Below, one piece after another: positions 60,866-64,000 of a DNA stretch of 64,000 nucleotides (position 1 is its first letter; every line of letters starts with the position of its first letter). The notes below the pieces were generated by a model, which saw only the letters and a program-made list of their open reading frames with translations, had not been told where the DNA came from and did no database searches. The DNA lies in assembly GCF_014132355.1 (NCBI RefSeq), contig NZ_BLZO01000062.1:1-64000 (forward strand), given 5' to 3'. The stretch is from Okeania sp. KiyG1. Lineage in GTDB: Bacteria > Cyanobacteriota > Cyanobacteriia > Cyanobacteriales > Microcoleaceae. The position numbers and the translations under genes were made by a program.

Positions 60866-63800
60866 TTAGACGAAAAAGGAATCATTGAGAGTAGTTAAGC
60901 GAGATTCTATTTGCCCTGAGGTCGCAGACAAATTTTCTAGAGTAACTAAAAGTCGATCGTTCCAGAAAATAGAAATGTTGTCTCCAACAGGATCAATTGT
61001 TAAGTTCTGTTCATCAGTAGTAATTCCATCAGTTAATACGAGGAAGTCTTGATTGAGATCAAAGTCGGTGATGATATCTACTCCTTGGTTAAAGTTGATT
61101 AGGAAGCGATCGCTACCACTACCTCCAGTTACAGTATCATCACCGTCCCCACCACTTAAGAAGTCGTCACCTGCTTCTCCAAGGAGAGAATCATTTCCTA
61201 ATGAACCAAACAAGCTGTCGTTATCTTCACCACCTAACATGGTATCATTATCCTCTTCACCAAACAATTGATCCTCACCTTGATTACCAAATATGAGGTC
61301 GTCTCCTGCCCCACCAAACAACTCGTCTTGCTGGCCTTGTGTACCAACTGCTGCTGAAAGTTCAGGGTTATCTCCATAGAGAGTATCATTACCTACACAG
61401 CCACAAAGAGTATCATTACCTTGATCGCCAAACAGAAGGTCATCTCCTGACTGACCATATATTAAGTCATCATCCTTACCACCTCGTGAAGTATCATTGT
61501 CTTCACCACTAAGGATAGTATCTGCAGCATAGTTACCATTGAGGAAGTCATTTCCGGCACCGCCAGAAATCAAGTCTTTTCCTGATACATCAGGATCGGT
61601 AACACTATTGTTGCCACCATAGATTACATCATCTCCTTCCTCTCCTAAGAGAGTATCGTCTCCTTGGTCGCCAAACATGGAATCATCATCCTTACCACCA
61701 TAGATGAAATCATTTTGTTTACCACCGTACATGACATCGTTTCCACGACTGCCTTGCATGATATCGTTACCTCGACCGCCATGAACAGAATCTTCCCCTA
61801 CTTCCTCTTCTGATGAATTTGAACTTGGGTCACCAACAATGTGATCGTCGCCATTTTCACCCATGAGTATATCGTGCCCTTCCTGTCCGAAAAGAGTATC
61901 TGATTCTTTTCCACCATGGACTCGATCGTTATCCTTACCACCCATGAGCATATCAGTGTGACGGTTGCCGTTGAGGAAGTCATCACCCCTTCCACCATTC
62001 ATTGTATCGCTACCAGTAGAGTCTTTGTCAGTACCACCAGCAGTACCACCCCAGAGGGTATCGTTATCTTTGTCACCTAGAACGAGATCGTTGCCCATAT
62101 CAGCCCAGATAACATCATCGTGCTTACCACCACGAACTATATCAGATTCTTTACCAGAGTTAATAATATCCTTTTGTTCTTTGCCATTCACAAAATCAGA
62201 GCCACGGTTAGCAAAAATTAGATCTTCACCCTCACCACCATAAATAATATCATCGTTATCACCACCTTCTACTGTGTCATTTCCGCCCAAGGCATCAATA
62301 GCTTGGCTGACTCTGTTATTTGTTATAGACTCACTTGCTTCTGTACCGAAGAATAAGTCTTCAAATAGATTTGTTTCGTCGATAACTATAGAGGGCAAGA
62401 TCGGTAAATCTACAAGTTCTATAGTTGGAGGAGGAGGACATGAACGATCTTCATTTATAGGAGTCGGCTCTGAAGTTGGCTCTGGAGTCGGCTCTGAAGT
62501 TGGCTCTGGAGTTGGCTCTGGAGTCGGCTCTGGAGTTGGCTCTGGAGTTGGTTGTGGGGTTGGTTGTGGGGTTGGTTGTGGATTTGGTTGTGGGGTTGGT
62601 TGTGGATTTGGTTGTGGTTGGTTGGCAGGTGGAGTCCCGACAACATCAATAGAAATATCAGCAGGTTCTAAAGGGGTACCATCTGGGTCATTAGCCACAT
62701 AAGGAATACTTACAACTCCTGTAAACCCTGATACCGGAGTGAAAGTCACATTGCCATCATCATCTACTTCAAATGTGCCTTGGTCTGGTACTTCTAATGT
62801 TTTCTGCTCTCCTGGAGTATCTGGATCGAGGTCTATGGAAGTTAGGTCTATAGGAGTATCGTTGTCAGCGATATTCACAGTTACAGGAGTATCAATAGGA
62901 GTTGTGGCACTGTCATCGTCTAGATTCCCTACTGGGGTGACATCAATAGAAATATTTGCGGAGTTAGAAACTGCACCAGTACTATCTTGGACTGTATAAC
63001 TAATAGGAGTTGTCTGACCTGTAAAACCCTCTACTGGAGTAAAGGTGAGGTTACCCTCATCGTCTAAGGTGTATGTGCCTTCTCCTGGTTGTGTGAAGGT
63101 AGTCTCTTGTTCTGGGGTACTGGGGTCTAAGTCTACGGTGGTCAAGTCTATTGTCGTCTCTGGGTCACTATCATCATCGGTAATGTTGAAGGTGACTGGT
63201 TGCCCTGCTACTGTGGTGCTACTGTTATCTGTTGCTACTGGTGGTAGGTTTACTACTTCCACTGTGATGTTGGCATTGTTTGATGTATTGCCGTTGTTGT
63301 CGTTGACAGTATAGGGTATTGTCACCTCTCCGATAAACCCATTTGTGGGGGTAAAGGTCAGGTTGCCGTTTTCATCTACTTCAAAGGTACCTTGGTCTGG
63401 TAGTTCTAATGTTGTTTGGTTTCCTGGTGTGGTTGGGTCAATGTCGATGGTGCTGGGGTCTATTTCTCCTTCGATGTCGATGTCGTTGTTGGTGATGTTG
63501 AATGTTACTGGTTGGTTAATAAAGGTGTTGGCAAAGTCATCGGTGGCTATGGGAGGAGTGTCAGTTACTTCTACGATAATATCGGCGATGTTGGTGACGT
63601 TGCCTGCGGTATCTTCTACGGTGTAAGGAATTGTGACTACTCCTATAAACCCATCTGTGGGAGTAAAGGTAATATCTCCTGTGGGGTCTACTTCAAAAAT
63701 ACCTTCCTCTGTGATGAGTGTTGTTTGTTGTCCTGAGGTACTGGGGTCGAGGTCGATAGTTGCTGGTGCTATCTCTACTTCAGGGTCGGCGATGTCGTTG

Positions 63801-64000
63801 TCGGTGATGTTGAAGGTTACTGGTGTGTTGATGACTGTGCTGGCGTTATCGTTGCTAGCTGCTGGCAGTATTTCTGTGACTGTGACTGCTACCTCGGCAG
63901 TATTGGAGATATCGCCATTGTTGTCGGCGACGGTGTAGGTGATGGGGGTTACTTCTCCTACGAACTCAGCAACTGGTGTGAATGTGATGTTCCCTGCATT
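60866..64000 (-). CDS. Giant Ig-like/RTX calcium-binding secreted protein, 3' part
   Basis: The frame is open from 64000 to the stop at 60866, over 1040 residues, with no start in the window. Upstream half: four or more tandem Ig/cadherin-like repeats of about 100 residues (GFTGQTTPISYTVQDSTGAV, DLTTVDLDPSTPEQETTFTQ). A P-T-E/Q-rich linker follows, then RTX nonapeptides from about 62270 to 61100 (GGxGNDxLxG type), which bind calcium. The C-terminal part (VDIITDFDLNQDFLVLTDGI) is the usual RTX end that carries a type I secretion signal. Likely a surface adhesin or S-layer-like protein. No hydrolase domain is visible in this part. Confidence 0.88.
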   Translation of the reverse strand, partial: NAGNITFTPVAEFVGEVTPITYTVADNNGDISNTAEVAVTVTEILPAASNDNASTVINTPVTFNITDNDIADPEVEIAPATIDLDPSTSGQQTTLITEEGIFEVDPTGDITFTPTDGFIGVVTIPYTVEDTAGNVTNIADIIVEVTDTPPIATDDFANTFINQPVTFNITNNDIDIEGEIDPSTIDIDPTTPGNQTTLELPDQGTFEVDENGNLTFTPTNGFIGEVTIPYTVNDNNGNTSNNANITVEVVNLPPVATDNSSTTVAGQPVTFNITDDDSDPETTIDLTTVDLDPSTPEQETTFTQPGEGTYTLDDEGNLTFTPVEGFTGQTTPISYTVQDSTGAVSNSANISIDVTPVGNLDDDSATTPIDTPVTVNIADNDTPIDLTSIDLDPDTPGEQKTLEVPDQGTFEVDDDGNVTFTPVSGFTGVVSIPYVANDPDGTPLEPADISIDVVGTPPANQPQPNPQPTPQPNPQPTPQPTPQPTPEPTPEPTPEPTPEPTSEPTPEPTSEPTPINEDRSCPPPPTIELVDLPILPSIVIDETNLFEDLFFGTEASESITNNRVSQAIDALGGNDTVEGGDNDDIIYGGEGEDLIFANRGSDFVNGKEQKDIINSGKESDIVRGGKHDDVIWADMGNDLVLGDKDNDTLWGGTAGGTDKDSTGSDTMNGGRGDDFLNGNRHTDMLMGGKDNDRVHGGKESDTLFGQEGHDILMGENGDDHIVGDPSSNSSEEEVGEDSVHGGRGNDIMQGSRGNDVMYGGKQNDFIYGGKDDDSMFGDQGDDTLLGEEGDDVIYGGNNSVTDPDVSGKDLISGGAGNDFLNGNYAADTILSGEDNDTSRGGKDDDLIYGQSGDDLLFGDQGNDTLCGCVGNDTLYGDNPELSAAVGTQGQQDELFGGAGDDLIFGNQGEDQLFGEEDNDTMLGGEDNDSLFGSLGNDSLLGEAGDDFLSGGDGDDTVTGGSGSDRFLINFNQGVDIITDFDLNQDFLVLTDGITTDEQNLTIDPVGDNISIFWNDRLLVTLENLSATSGQIESRLTTLNDSFFV

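Noticed and set aside
62274-62702. Glycine/valine-rich open frame on the plus strand
   Set aside because: It is the complement of the P-T-E linker and RTX code of the minus-strand gene.
1-64000. Prophage, replication origin or biosynthetic gene cluster
   Set aside because: No phage structural genes, integrase, dnaA or DnaA-box cluster, and no NRPS, PKS or RiPP genes are visible.

Overview
This is a cyanobacterial chromosome segment. Evidence: HIP1 octamers (GCGATCGC) in genes and spacers, the photosystem II gene psbI, cyAbrB and long-form HPF (LrtA) regulators, a CbiE-CbiT fusion, a carotenoid oxygenase, a DUF3769 LptD-like protein and a phytochrome-type GAF sensor. The DNA is AT-rich, and by my tally only about 60% is coding. 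The rest is MITE-like palindromes, tandem arrays and decayed insertion sequences. That resembles the filamentous marine Trichodesmium/Okeania group, but the genus is an inference.

Layout. 1-11.4 kb: housekeeping genes (bcp, hpf/lrtA, lipB, ssb, a mannose-1-P guanylyltransferase/phosphomutase fusion, a methyltransferase, a TPR protein, an M50 protease with CBS domains). 11.7-14.3 kb: a HAMP/MCP-like protein and a hypothetical gene. 14.4-17.8 kb: an array of 148-bp tandem repeats. 17.9-21.2 kb: a GH38 alpha-mannosidase. 21.3-23.0 kb: eight diverged copies of a 200-245 bp repeat, a candidate non-coding RNA array. 23.3-28.8 kb: a hypothetical gene, psbI, a tnpB relic and the DUF3769 gene. 29-38.6 kb: argC, a decayed hemB, cyAbrB, an ISAzo13-type transposase relic, two orphan IS605-type right ends that look like structured RNA, and a membrane protein. 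38.6-45.6 kb: holA, a DUF1868 gene, a tnpB pseudogene, cbiET and a carotenoid oxygenase. 47-53.7 kb: a 1.5-kb-residue-class hybrid kinase combining an ethylene-receptor-like membrane domain with a probable bilin-binding GAF, followed by a REC-GGDEF-EAL gene. 54-60.6 kb: a WD40 protein, hpnB and an S9 peptidase. 60.9-64 kb: the 3' part of a giant Ig-like/RTX secreted protein that runs off the window.

Two themes stand out. First, five otherwise intact genes and two transposase relics are broken by loss of one A in a coding-strand A-tract. Adding one A at each place restores full-length family-like proteins. This is either homopolymer under-calling in the assembly or a real A-tract phenomenon. 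Second, the non-coding space is organised: at least six dispersed repeat families, four tandem arrays, and guide-RNA-like right ends detached from any tnpB. The most plausible signalling module is the ethylene/light sensor kinase with its c-di-GMP enzyme neighbour.
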